64,000 nucleotides of DNA from positions 228,455-292,454 of the forward strand of contig NSJX01000035.1 of the NCBI GenBank assembly GCA_002286715.1. The letters run 5' to 3'. The DNA is from Dentipellis sp. KUC8613. Its lineage: Eukaryota; Basidiomycota; Agaricomycetes; Russulales; Hericiaceae. The notes beneath the pieces are model-generated. The model saw only the letters and a program-made list of their open reading frames with translations. It did not search any database and was not told the DNA's origin. Below, in pieces: positions 32,643 to 44,149 of the stretch. A program made the position numbers and the translations under genes. The stretch's first letter is position 1. The number at the start of each line of letters is the position of its first letter.

Positions 32643-34122
32643 ATGACCTCCATCTCGCAACGTATCTCCAACCTTGTCTCGCCTACCGGTAAGGCCGCTG
32701 CGCTTTCGCAGAACGATAACGACGTCGTCATCGTCGCTGCCGTGCGCTCCGCGCTTACCAAGGTACCTGTTTCCGTTTACTTCCCTGCAGAGGCGTCCTC
32801 TGACGCGCTTCCAGGGAAAGAAAGGCGGCTTCAAGGACACACGTCCTGAGGAGATCCTCTCTGGCATCCTCAAAGCCGCGTACACGAAAGCAGGCGTCGA
32901 CCCCGTTCTCATTGAGGACATCTCTGTCGGCAATGTGCTCCCGCCCGGTGGTGGTGCCTCTGCAGCGCGTATGGCCGCGCTCCACGCTGGCATCCCCATC
33001 TCTACCCCCATCTCTACCGTCAACCGCCAGTGCTCGTCAGGTCTCACCGCTGTGAACCAAATTGCCGCCCAGATCAACCTTGGCCAGATCGACATTGGGA
33101 TCGGTCTGTCTCATTCTATTGTGTTCATTGACGTTTCAGTGTCTCACGTATATCCCGACGTCAGGTGCTGGTGTCGAGTCTATGACTTTCGGTTACGGTG
33201 CTGGCTCGCTCCCTGACGGCTGGTCGGAGAAGGTCCTTGAGACCAAGGAGGCCGAAGACTGCCTCATCCCTATGGGCATCACATCTGAGAACGTCGCCGC
33301 CGACTACGGCATCTCGCGCGCAAGGCAGGACGCGTTCGCCGCCAAGTCGTTCCAGAAGGCCGCCGCCGCGCAGAAGGCGGGCAAGTTCAAGGACGAGATC
33401 GTCCCGCTCACCGTCAACTGGACAGACCCCAAGACGGAGCAAACCAAGGAGATCGTCGTCGCTGCCGACGACGGCGTGCGCGATGGTGTCACCGCCGAGA
33501 GCCTCGCGAAGCTGAAGCCCGCCTTTACCAAGGACGGCACCACCCACGCCGGTGAGTCGCCCGCGCCCGTCTAACACCGCCTCGCACACGACCCTGACGC
33601 ACCCACCAGGCAACGCGTCGCAGGTCTCGGACGGCGCTGCTGCGGTCGTGCTCGCGCGCCGCTCTGTCGCGAAGCGTCTTGGGCTGCCTATCGTCGGCAA
33701 GTTCGTCGCGGCGCAGGTCGCGGGTGTGCCCCCGCGCGTGATGGGCATCGGCCCGGCGGTCGCGATCCCCAAGGTGCTCGAGAAGACCGGCCTGAGCGTC
33801 GCGGACGTTGATTTCTTCGAGATCAACGAGGCATTCGCGTCGCAGGCCGTGTACTCGATCGAGAAGGTCGGCATCCCGTACGAGAAGGTCAACATCAACG
33901 GTGGTGCTATCGCCATCGGCCACCCGCTCGGCTGCAGTGAGTCGCAGTTCTTGTATTCCGTGCGCATCCTGGTACTGACTTGGATGTGCTTTACTAGCTG
34001 GCGCACGCCAGATCGCAACAGGTCTGAACATCGCCCGCCAGACGGGCGGCAAAATCTTCGTGACGAGCATGTGCATCGGCTCGGGCATGGGCATGGCTGC
34101 GGTCTTCGTGAGCGAGCAGTGA
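32643..34122 (+). CDS. 3-ketoacyl-CoA thiolase (acetyl-CoA C-acyltransferase), probably peroxisomal
   Basis: Cleaves 3-ketoacyl-CoA with CoA to acetyl-CoA and a shortened acyl-CoA, the last step of beta-oxidation. Five exons (32643-32762, 32815-33103, 33165-33551, 33610-33936, 33998-34122) give 415 residues. The nucleophilic Cys113 is in NRQCSSGLTAVNQ. GAGVESMTFGYGAG and FFEINEAFASQA follow, then NGGAIAIGHPLGCTGARQ with the catalytic His, and the acid/base Cys in SMCIGSGMGMAAVF. The N-terminal extension MTSISQRISNLVSPTGKAAA resembles a peroxisomal targeting signal 2 leader, but the His/Gln expected in that signal is not present. The C-terminus (FVSEQ) is not a type 1 signal. Family and activity are clear; the compartment is not. 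Confidence 0.95.
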
Positions 34123-37100
34123 TCACGATCGCATCGAGGCCGGAGGTGGATGTTGGGGACATTTGTTCAGTTCATATATTATTGTGGAACACGCACGCAC
34201 GCTTCGCCCGACGCTTGGTTTGGCGGTTGTACTTATGACAGAATGTTCGTTCGAACGATGGAAGCATATATGATTTGCGGGTTGCATCTTCTTGTGGCCA
34301 AGATTAGTTTCCTTCTCTATCTTACCTGAGAAGATTAAGACAGCTGTTCGACAGTTGTTTCGATGCTGTCCTGGCGTTGATAGAAGTCAGTCACTCAATC
34401 ACATTTGAACTCATAGAACACAAGGAGATCAACAAGTGATGTTATTAGATGCAACGAAGGCAAGTACAAAACGAAGCAGTAAAAGATGTAGCTCCTCTAC
34501 GGGCCGCTCCCAACACGAATGAACTCAGGGCGATCTTGGGGAAGAGACATCGCTCTCCCTGGCGAAAAGTTCAAGCTCCTCCACAAGGCGCCCGAGCAAG
34601 CTCGCACACGATGAAGCAGCCCAAATATCAACCCGCCAGGTGAACTTTCGATAGCGTCCGCCGACGCGCCGCGCGCCGTTATATACCCCACGCGTCCGCG
34701 CGCACGGACCACCCGCCTGGCCAATCACAGACCGCCCGATCCCCGAGCACCCGACGCGTCCCGATCACGTGAGCGCGAAAATTGCTATAAAGCCCGCCTC
34801 GTGCGCGACGGGCTGCTTCTTTACAGTCAACCCGCACTCCCATATCCGTGTGTCTGACGGCGCGCTGGGGCTTGTCTCTGGTCGCGCGCGGGATGATGCT
34901 GCGGGGAGTTAGGGGAGAGCGTCTACGGGTCATGAGCTGGGCATGCCGTTCGCCATTTATTTCCATCGGTCGAGTGGCTAATCAGCTTGTGGTACATTTC
35001 TTCTAGTTCGACTTTTTGTAATTGTTCTTACCCGCCTACATTTTGCAATACATTTTTTCTCTTATAATGAAGGCTGCTTCGCCGTTCTTTGAAAACCATG
35101 TTCTTCGGAATTGTGGCCAGTGATGCTCACTTGCATCCCGTCAAACCCGAAACCTGACCGACCATCTTCACGACCTGCGTCTGCTCCATGCAGTCGACTT
35201 CCCCATCCCCAAGCTCGTTGACGCCATCGATCTCGCCACTCTTTTGCACCGCACACCGCGCCCGATACCTCCTTTCCATGCTTCCGCCAACCGCGCTCGA
35301 CCTCCTACGCAGTTTCTTCTGAATAGCGAGCGGTTCGGTCTGCGGTCTGCGCAGTGTTTCGCCGATCGGCGATTGCTCGTCGCCGTCGCGGTTGCCGTCG
35401 CAGCAGCCGCGGCGGCGGCGGGATCGATGCGCTCGGAAGCTCTGGCCGTGACGTCGATGCCTGCGGCTGCACTTGAGCTCGCTCGTTCGCCTGATATCTC
35501 CGTCGTGATCTTCCCACAACCCCGTATACGTATGTCGCCGGGTGCAGCGTTTGGGCTTGAACTTTGCCACTATGCTGAAACTGATGTTCTGCCCGCTCAG
35601 GGACCATGCTGGCCGCAGCGGAGGCTCGCGTTCGCCTTTCGGAAGTGCGATAGGTGCTGTATCATTATCAAGGCCCGAGGGCGTAGGGCAGCGAACCCGA
35701 GTCAATAACAATGATTCTCGACAAGCTCGCGCGCCATTCGCATTCGTCCAGGCTACCATTCAGTAGCCGGCTGTTTGCCCATTGCGCATGCCTTCCGTCA
35801 TACCAACTCGACTCGTAACCGCGGTCCGCATTGCCTTGAGGATCCCAAACAAAGTTGCACGCGAAAGCGCCGCTGATTGTCCGAGGGCGCCGGACGACCA
35901 GCGTCAGGACTCTATGCGCGTGTGCCACTGCGTGCCCATCGCGCCCGTCCCTGCGCCCTCAGTCCTGACTTGACTCCCCATTCCTGTTTCCTGGTTACTG
36001 ATATCTGGCTCCTCACCCTGCAGGCCTGCCAGCACCAGCACCGGCGTTCGACGCCGCGCGCATCACGCCACCAGATCGCACTCTGGCACATGCGCCTTGC
36101 TACAAACGCACTGGTGGCAGTATCAGGCCGCATCTCGGACCTCGGATCATGTCGATGTCGATAGCGCAGACTCTGGCACGGGCCCGGACGCACCGTGCAT
36201 TCAGTTGCTGTTCGTGGCCTGTCCCCCTGGCGAAACCGCGCGGCGTGCCCATCCCGGCACATCGCACGTCCACCTGCGCCTACTTGTTTGCTTGCCTGCC
36301 TGTCCGCTGCAGCTGCCCCTTCCGATGCAATGCACTGCGACCACGTTCCTGTCCCTGTGCGGCCTCTTGCAGACATGCGCGTGCGCCCCGGGCAGGCTGC
36401 TCCTTTTGGCGGGCCGCGACTTATCTGAGACTGGCAACGTTAGCCTTGAAATGAAGTCGCAGATGAAACTCTCGAGGCGCAGAGACCAGGCACATACGTC
36501 ACCACGCACTCAATGTGGCCATCCAGGGCCTTCCCACACCCCCGTCTTCATTAACCACTTCGTTTATTCTGCAGCCCTCGGGAACGCATCGCCACTGGAG
36601 AAAATACCGTCGGCAGTTTTAGACGCTATATCGGTGGCCATCTGAAATAGCCCACCGCCCCCATGACCCGCCCGCGACTGCCACTGGTGCGCAAGAATAC
36701 CGCGGTCCCGCGACGGGTCTTATCTGCGTGTGTATCCGGCGGCGCATGCACCTTGCGCTGCCGGGCATGCACAGGCGCTTTGTGTCCCAGCCCCGCGGAG
36801 TGTTCCCGGGTCCTAGTATTACGCGCTACGTCAGGGCCAAGACATGCCAAAGCGCAGGCACGACGTCGCTCCTCGACGTGGGCGTCGCCGACGAGGATTC
36901 GCCGAATTTCTGCGCGCGCATAGGCGTGGCGCTGCGACCGACCACACACGATTGGGCGGGCACACCTAGATTGTGCGTGCGGCTTCTGCAGTCGGAATTG
37001 CGAGTGATCCCGCGGGAGAGGCGTGGGCGACGGACCGCATGCCCCGCAAGACGCGTCGAAAAGATCTGCTTCTCTCCACACGGCGTTTGGGTGGCGGGTG

Positions 37101-38809
37101 CAGTTGAGCATGGCGAAGGTGAGATAGAATCACATGAGATCAGCCGGTATATGGACACAACGTAACACGTCGACGTACAGGGATGGGGCATCTCGCAACG
37201 TCGTGCAGGCATCACATCGATCTCGTGGAGGCAAGCAGCCTTGTACGAAGTGACGCATGCTGCAATGATGCCGTGTTGGTGCAGGATTCCGCGGGCTGAC
37301 CGAGCGATGGTTTGAGTATAATGCGCACTGGACATAAATATACCTGCGCTTTATTAGACAGTAAGTATGTGTGGTTCGGAACGACGGAGCCAGGGACACG
37401 CACGCGGACCTGTCGGACCAGGCACCGGACGTTGTTGTGAGCAGAGTAGCCGTCCACGGCAGAGGGGACAGAAATGTGGTAATAATTGATGGCCCGCAGG
37501 TGTCATCATGATCAACGGACATGTTAGAGCACTAGGACCGAATAGGTCGATTGTCAGATAGAGCCGCGGAAAGGGGATGGGGCTGGGGCGCTACGCGCAC
37601 GGACATTACGGCGCGAGAAGACTGGTTCGCGAAAGGGGATGTCAGGTGGGCGTGTCAGACGAGCCGAGCTGCAGCGGGCAGGCGAGGGCTGACGGACCAG
37701 CACGCCATTGGAGGCCGCGGTGGGTATCGTGAGGCATCGGATATCGATAACCCCAAGGCCTTGCGGCATGGAGACCTGCTCGGGCGTTGTATGAGGAACG
37801 TGGTATCCATGCGTTCAGCGGTTGGCGTTCTGCTGATCAGGCGAGGATGAGGGGGCGGTTGCTGACTGACGGCTGATGCATGAGACGGCGGAAGCACGCT
37901 GGGCGTGGGCACGGACATACCTCTCCTGCGTTGAATCTGTCAGGTTCCTGGGACGCTCGCGAGCAGGAGCAGACTAACGCGGTTCCGGACAGCTGCAATT
38001 GGATATGCGGGCTGTTTCGCCGCTGGGACGGGCCGAGCGGATAAATGAGAACATGGCACAGCTCGAAACGGGTCGAAAGGGAGGCCAGAAGAGGCAGGGC
38101 GTTGCCCAGCCGACGTGGACACAGGGAAAGCAGGGACATATCGGTCAGACGCGAGCGCGATGAGCTGGTATGACGGCTAAATTATGTCAGTATTCCGGGA
38201 GTGTTGTGAGAGGATTGTAACGGGAAGGATGCGGACCGAAGGCGAGCCGAGGGAGAAGAGTCAGAAGACGAGCATGATCCGGACGAGGAGGAGAGTGGGC
38301 GGGTCCGAGGGAAGACGGAGATATGCGCAGATAAATAAATAAATAAGAGGGGGGAGGAGGGGAGGAGGACGGCAAGTGCCGGGATAGTTGAATGGAGTAG
38401 ATGGAGGGATTGCCGAAAAAGGACCGAGGAGGAGGTAAGATTGGAATTGAGTCGTTCCAGGAGGATACGTCAGGCGGCGAAAACACATGTCTTGATGGCA
38501 TCGTCAAGTGCTGGGACGACCGAGCTATGAGCGACATTCAGGGTCTCTCACCACACGAAGCTGCGCATCGTCCACAGCTTTCTATACAGCCCCGACCGCC
38601 CGGCGCCGTATTGGCGCTCGCAATGGAACAGACCGTGCTCGATTTTTATCAATCTCCGGTTCGTTCTGGAACAAAACACTTCCGTTAATACCTTCATCTC
38701 TGCTTTATCTGCCCCGCTTCCGCCCCCGCTTTCCGTTTCGCCTCCTTGCCTCTCCTTCATCCAGATGTCCTTGCCTCTTATATTATGCTAATCTCCTCCA
38801 ACCTCCCCA
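34123..38809. other. 4.7 kb without a credible protein gene
   Basis: Holds the thiolase 3' flank, the bidirectional promoter-like element at 34679-34791 and several GC-rich ORFs on both strands without start, splice or motif support. A purine-rich tract with (AATA)n (38250-38380) and the Zn2Cys6 gene promoter are at the right. Long untranslated or non-coding transcripts are possible. Confidence 0.5.
34679..34791. promoter_or_regulatory. Compact bidirectional promoter-like element with no ORF on either side
   Basis: In 113 bp: TTATATA (34679-34685, a TATA box for minus-strand transcription), ACGCGT (34690-34695), CCAAT (34721-34725), ACGCGT (34754-34759), CACGTG (34766-34771), GCGCGAAA (34773-34780, E2F/SBF-like) and TATAAA (34786-34791, plus strand). 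This order, TATA-MCB-CCAAT-MCB-E-box-E2F-TATA, resembles divergent cell-cycle promoters such as those of histone pairs, yet no histone or other ORF flanks it. Confidence 0.5.
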
Positions 38810-40316
38810 ATGGATCCCCACAAACCACCTCCCATCCTCACGAACCCCCTCAAGCGCAAGGCACGCTCCCCGTCGCCCGAGCAGCGCAGCCCACACCTCT
38901 CTCCCGGAGCATCCGGCTCCCAGCACTCCCCAACTGCGCTGCCATCCATTCGCCAGCTCCATCCCTTCCTCCCTCCACCCGGACCCCTCCGCTCGCCACA
39001 CACCGCCGAGTCTCACTACCAGTACCCCCCGCCCGCACCGCCTTTTCCCGTCGCGTCGGGTAGCAATGTCCGCTTCGCGCATGTCGAAGCCGTCGGCCCC
39101 TCCGACTTCTCGCCGTCCATGGGCGACTCTGAGCCCGACGGCGACCCGGAGCCCCTCGACGCCAACCGTCCGAAGCAAAAGAGAAGGCGCCAGGCGTTGA
39201 GCTGCACTGGTTAGCATGATCCTTCGTCCATCCCGCGTCCTCACCTGACACCGGCATCGAACACGTTGTTTTAACTCGCTCGCGTAACGTCACCCGCGCG
39301 CTGTCACGCATCCTCTTTGATCTTGTGATGGCTATCACGCGAATCTGCAGAGTGCAAACGACGTAAAATCAAGTGCGATAGGTTCGTGTCTGCCTTTCAA
39401 TTCGCGTCGCTATATTCACACAGAGAGCGCAGAGCCCACCCTTGTGGACCCTGCTCACGCCGCGGCGACCAGAGCAAGTGTCAGTGGCACGTAATTGAGC
39501 CTGTGTGAGCCTCCATAGCGTCTCCATCCCTCGGCTCTGCTCACTGACGCGTCCCCCTTCAATTTTCAGCGACAAATATGTCAGCCGTGCAGAATTCGAT
39601 GAACTCAAAGCGAGATGCGACAGGCTCGAGGCGATCGTGGGGCGCATGCAATCTCCCTTCCAGGCAGGCCCCTCGCGCGCCCCGGACGTCCATGCAGCTG
39701 CTGTCAGCTCCGGCATGCCTGCTGCCCCAGGCTCTGCGCCCCACCCGCCCCCGCCTCCATTTCGCCAGCCGACATCGCGCCAGGGCGCCCGCCGCGACAG
39801 CTTCGTGTCGATGCATCCTGGACCCGAACAGCCAAGGCCAGCCCTGCCGTCCATGCAGGCGCCATCCCATCCGCAGCCCGCAGGGCACCCTGCAGAGCCT
39901 TACCAACCGCCCCCGGGAATGACGGCGCGTCCGTCATCGTCGTCACGGGCTTCGGGGATGCCCAGATCGCCCCCTCCGCCAGGCGGCGCCAAACCGTCGC
40001 CCCTCTCCCTCTCCGCGATCACGACGCCGTACAACGTAACGCCCCAGTCAAAAAACTCCGGCGCGCAGACGTTCACCCCGCTGGGCGAGCGTCTGCGCCC
40101 TCGAGTCAGCCCCGAAGGCCCAGCGGCAACATCCCCTCGTCATCGCACTCGCACTACCCTGCGGAGAGCCGGCGCTCGCCCGTCTCGTCTCCAGAGAGCC
40201 AAAGCGACCCTCCCGTGGATCGCCCGTCGTCTCGGCATAGCCGTGCGTCTGCACAATCCCCGCGACGCTATGGCTCTCGTGCCTTTTCCCCACGACCTAG
40301 TCGTGGCCGCGACTGA
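38810..40316 (+). CDS. Zn2Cys6 transcription factor
   Basis: Fungal binuclear zinc-cluster DNA-binding protein. Five exons (38810-39209, 39351-39381, 39433-39504, 39570-40035, 40110-40316) give 391 residues. The cluster is assembled across three exons: QALSCTECKRRKIKCDR, then AHPCGPCSRRGDQSKC, with the six cysteines correctly spaced at about residues 133-161. It is followed by a short coiled coil (FDELKARCDRLEAIVGRM) for dimerisation. Both flanks are long, disordered and Pro/Ser-rich; KQKRRRQ before the cluster is a likely nuclear signal. The fungal-specific middle homology domain is missing, so the protein is short for the class. The last intron (40036-40109) is inferred because it opens the Ser-rich terminal frame; reading through gives an alternative 3' end about 20 bp later. 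Confidence 0.88.
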
Positions 40317-43225
40317 CGTGCGGGTTTCTGCGTAATTCCAGGCTCTCCGGTCCCCGCCCGGGATGCCCACGGCCTGGAAATCTCTGTACTCCCCCGCTGC
40401 GCTGCCAGCGTCCCCTTCTCCCAGTGCAATGATCGATGATCCCCCCTACACCCTGTGTTTCAGCGTCAACCGCGATCACACGTCCTGATTCATTTTGCGC
40501 CCACCCGCCAGGGCAGTATGCACCTCGCGCGGCGCTGTGTGCCCTCCAGATGGCCGGCGTCCGGTCATTGCACCTGTCTCGTCGATACCCCTTCCATCCT
40601 GCCTCGTGTTTTGTCGTTCCTTCCCGTCTTGTTTTCAATATTGCTGTGTGTGAGTGTCTCGGCGCTCTGTCATGGCCTCAGCATGTCACTCACCTTTCAT
40701 TCCCGTCTCGTATCGTCTCATCCTGTCCTCAGGCGCCAATCTCCGCAAATCATACTTCACGAGCCGCCTCGGCGCTTCATTATGACCTGTAGCATCTCTA
40801 CGTTCGCCCGCCCATTCGCGCGGCCCGGCTTCATAGTTTCTCTAGATTATGCAGAATTTTTATATACCAGTACCAGACGCGGAGTCTGTAGCTTATTGTC
40901 TTTTTGTTATGTCCGTCTTCTAGCAGCAGTAGTCGTCATAATGTCTCCATGGATGTCTAATTTCGCGATCATCGATTAACGGTACATCGACCCGCCGAGC
41001 ATGTCGCGGTCCTTAATATCTGACACGATGCACTTAGTCTCCAATATTCAGCGCTTTGCACACCGCGTGTCATGGCAGTCTCCGCGCTTCATGTCCCTCA
41101 TACACAGGCAGCGACCGCACCAATACATACAAGACGTGTAGTTTTGGTTATGTAGGCGTCCTACTGCGGCATGTCCCAGCCGGAAGCTGCGATCCGCAAA
41201 CGAACCGATGCAAGCCCTACGGACTGCACGTCCCTCCCGCCGCAGCCCCGTCCGGCAGCCAGGTGGGCCCGAGGTCGTGTCTGTGTCACAGGAAAATGTC
41301 AGCTGTGCTGTAACCAGCGCCCTCGGCGTCGGATAGAGTGCTGGATACTCAACGCCAGCCTCGGGCGTCCGAGCTGTATGTCGAGGGCCATTGAGCGGTG
41401 TTACGTTCTGTCTCCGCGTCCTCAAGGCTACATGATCGATGAGCATCGCCATACCAGCTTGCAGAGCGAATCGAACTCACCGGGGACCGCACGAGGACCC
41501 GATAGCTCCTAATGAATGGCCCCCCAGAGACTGGCGGTAAAATAAACTATTTCGATGGAGTAGCGCTGTCGACTCGGCGAAACGGCGACCAAAGGGGATC
41601 GCAGCAGCAGCGCGGAGCTCGCAGGCCTCCCAGCTACAGCGACGGACGGGTAGATCCAGAGAAGGCTGAGAAGTGGGCCGTTTGCGTGCAGGGAGGAGGG
41701 GCGCAGCGGTGCGGCTGGTAGTCGCGTGGCCGCATGACGTATCCCGTGTCGGTGTTCGTAGCGGCTACGTAGTCGAGCCGCTGCGGCCGGCCGATCTGTT
41801 GACAGAGCCGTTCCGGTGCAGGCAAGCAAGGATGCGCAGGTGAGGAGATATCCAGATGATCCGAGCGATATCTGGTGCAGGCTTGCGATGGGAAGGATAA
41901 GCAGATAGCGGCGGCAGAGGCGTCCATCATCGCCCAACCAGGGAAGAAGAGGCCATATGCAAGTCCCCAGTTATGGAAACCGACCCGCCCTTAAACAGCG
42001 ACCACGAGGTAGATGGGGCTAAATGTGTAGCCTCGCTGCAGGCGCATGGTAGCGTGTTGCGGCCAGGAGCGACTGCGGCTACGGGGGGGCCGGTATGAGT
42101 TGCTTTGACGTCAAACAGCGAGCAGTCCGCGTCAAAGTGACAGTCGGTCGACTGAGTGGATTTCCCCATTGACCTATTAGTAGGAAACAAGTAGCTAAGA
42201 CCTCATAGGGCGTGAGGTACCTACCATTGTCGAGTACGTGCCCTTTCGGAGTTGGTATGGCGAGGGTCTGAAACAGGAGTCGTCAGCACGAAGTGCACGA
42301 ACGATCACGCCGTAAAGTGCGGCGAAACAAATACCATGATGAACACGGGAGCTTGATGGCATACCGCATTCGGCGATGAATGAGGAGCACGATGAAGCCT
42401 AGATGAATCATCCGCCCAGACAGCGGGTCGACTGGCAAATTTTTGTGTTATGTACCGATTGTATATTGCGCCGCGTAGACGCGTTGTAGACATGAGAATA
42501 TGTCGTGATGCATATGCTCTGGCGCGTGCAATTCGGCCTAATAGCAGTAATCGGGTGCTGTCGCACGGACGCGCTAACAGCGAGCACTGTATGGCAGAAG
42601 AGCCTGGGTAAAGGAACGAATTGGTCCTCTCTGGACAAGCGCCAGGGCGGTCCATAATTTCATGCTGTCTGCTGACGGCCTGTGAACGGAAAGTCATATG
42701 CAATCCTTGGCAGTCGCATATCATGCCGGCGGATTGCCTGAGCACGGCAGGTAAATAGCACTCTAGCAGAGATTCCGTACGCGCATGGGCAGAGTTCAAA
42801 TTAGCTTCCAGGCCCGTGAGCTCCGAGCAAAAGCCTATGAGATTTCGATCGACCAAGTTAGTAACTGAAAGGAAGCACGGCACGAAAGCGCATGATGGGA
42901 CAAGAACCTTGGGCAGCATGTGCACACCGAGACATCCAGGCGTGTATTCACGGACGACAGACAGCTGCAACTTGAATTGGATGGGCTGTGGGTACTGCGG
43001 GAGATTTGCGGAGAGGAGGGCCATGCGTCGCAGAGCATGTTGACAGTGTGCACCCCGCGTTCAGCCAACTCTCCCACGTGTTCACTTCCTCTCGTCGTCC
43101 ACCCTTCCTCCTCGCCTTTCCTCCCCATCCGCCTCGGTAAGCTCCTCGCGCTCCTCGCTATAAGACACACCCCTCTCACACACACCCGTCTCGTTCACAG
43201 ATCCGCCTGATCCCCACATTTCACC
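40317..43225. other. 2.9 kb without a credible protein gene
   Basis: Only compositional ORFs. The last 200 bp hold the dynein light-chain promoter with TATAAG at 43159-43164, 62 bp before its ATG, in CT-rich sequence. Nothing else could be assigned. Confidence 0.5.
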
Positions 43226-43648
43226 ATGGCCGACAAAGTTGACGCGCCCACCTCCTCGAACGACACTAGCGGTGTCTCCAAGGACGGTCTTGTTGGCACC
43301 GGCACCAAGGCCATCATCAAGAACGTCGACATGACAGACGACATGCAGCAGGAGAGCGTCGACATCGCGTCCGCCGCGCTCGAGAAATACAATATCGAGA
43401 AGGACATCGCCGCACAGATCAAGAAGGAGTTCGACAGGCGACATGGCCCGACCTGGCACGTCGTCGTCGGCAAGAACTTCGGGAGCTATGTCACCCATGG
43501 TGCGTCTCATCGATCCCGCCGCGCTCGCCTGCGCCGCGGTGGCCGCGTGTTCGCAGTCCCGCTGACGGCACCCCGCTTGCCCGCAGAAACCAAACACTTC
43601 ATCTACTTCTACGTCGGATCGCTTGCGATCCTGATCTGGAAATCATAG
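43226..43648 (+). CDS. Dynein light chain LC8
   Basis: Small dimeric hub protein that binds dynein intermediate chain and many other partners. Two exons (43226-43499, 43587-43648) give 111 residues. The core runs from [20 protein letters not shown] through [20 protein letters not shown] and [18 protein letters not shown] to [20 protein letters not shown], the highly conserved LC8 C-terminus. About 25 N-terminal residues ([20 protein letters not shown]) form an extension rich in Ser and Thr that the ~89-residue animal protein lacks. The start has a good CACCATGG context and is preceded by a CT-rich leader. Confidence 0.96.
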   Translation: MADKVDAPTSSNDTSGVSKDGLVGTGTKAIIKNVDMTDDMQQESVDIASAALEKYNIEKDIAAQIKKEFDRRHGPTWHVVVGKNFGSYVTHGASHRSRRARLRRGGRVFAVPLTAPRLPAETKHFIYFYVGSLAILIWKS

Positions 43649-44149
43649 ACCACCCATTGTCGCAGTCAAAGGCGGGAGAGGAGGAGCGCACGGCGCAGCA
43701 GCGGCAGGCGTACTTTACTTCCACCCGCACACCTAAACTTCCATCGTCCAACAGCCAGCTTGTATTGTCTTGTCCGCGGATGAACTCTTTCAGCCATCCT
43801 GCCTCGCCTCATAGCAATGTCGTACTATTTGTGATTTTATACTTGGCTTACTTACACCCGAGTCCTTTCCCTTCAATCAACATTTTGCATGTCGTCATCT
43901 TGTCATCGGTTCCATCACCTGGCGTCTGACTTGAACCTTTCTCTTTCTCTGGGTTCCCGCTTGGGGTCACATTCTTCGCGACCGCCCATCTGACTCAAGG
44001 TGCGCTCCAGTACGGACAAAACCATGCATACATTATATTGAGAGATACAAACGCCGACGTTACACGGTGAGATAGACATCCAGGTCCCAGCATAGCATGT
44101 GTTCGAAACGAGTGGACGGGTAAACCAAACTCAAACCACAATACAGGCT
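43649..44149. other. Convergent intergenic region
   Basis: 500 bp between the LC8 and Axl2-like 3' ends. Probably 3' UTRs and polyadenylation sites. No gene. Confidence 0.5.

Noticed and set aside
34497..35300. Possible histone pair around the bidirectional promoter-like element
   Set aside because: No histone-fold sequence was found in any frame on either side; only the promoter architecture is reminiscent.
35127..35759. Minus-strand ORF of 210 codons in the 4.7 kb gap
   Set aside because: Arg/Gln-rich composition without conserved content; competing frames are open on both strands.
36626..37165. Overlapping ORFs on both strands near 36.6-37.2 kb
   Set aside because: All are similar in length, Cys/Arg-rich by composition and without supporting start context or introns.
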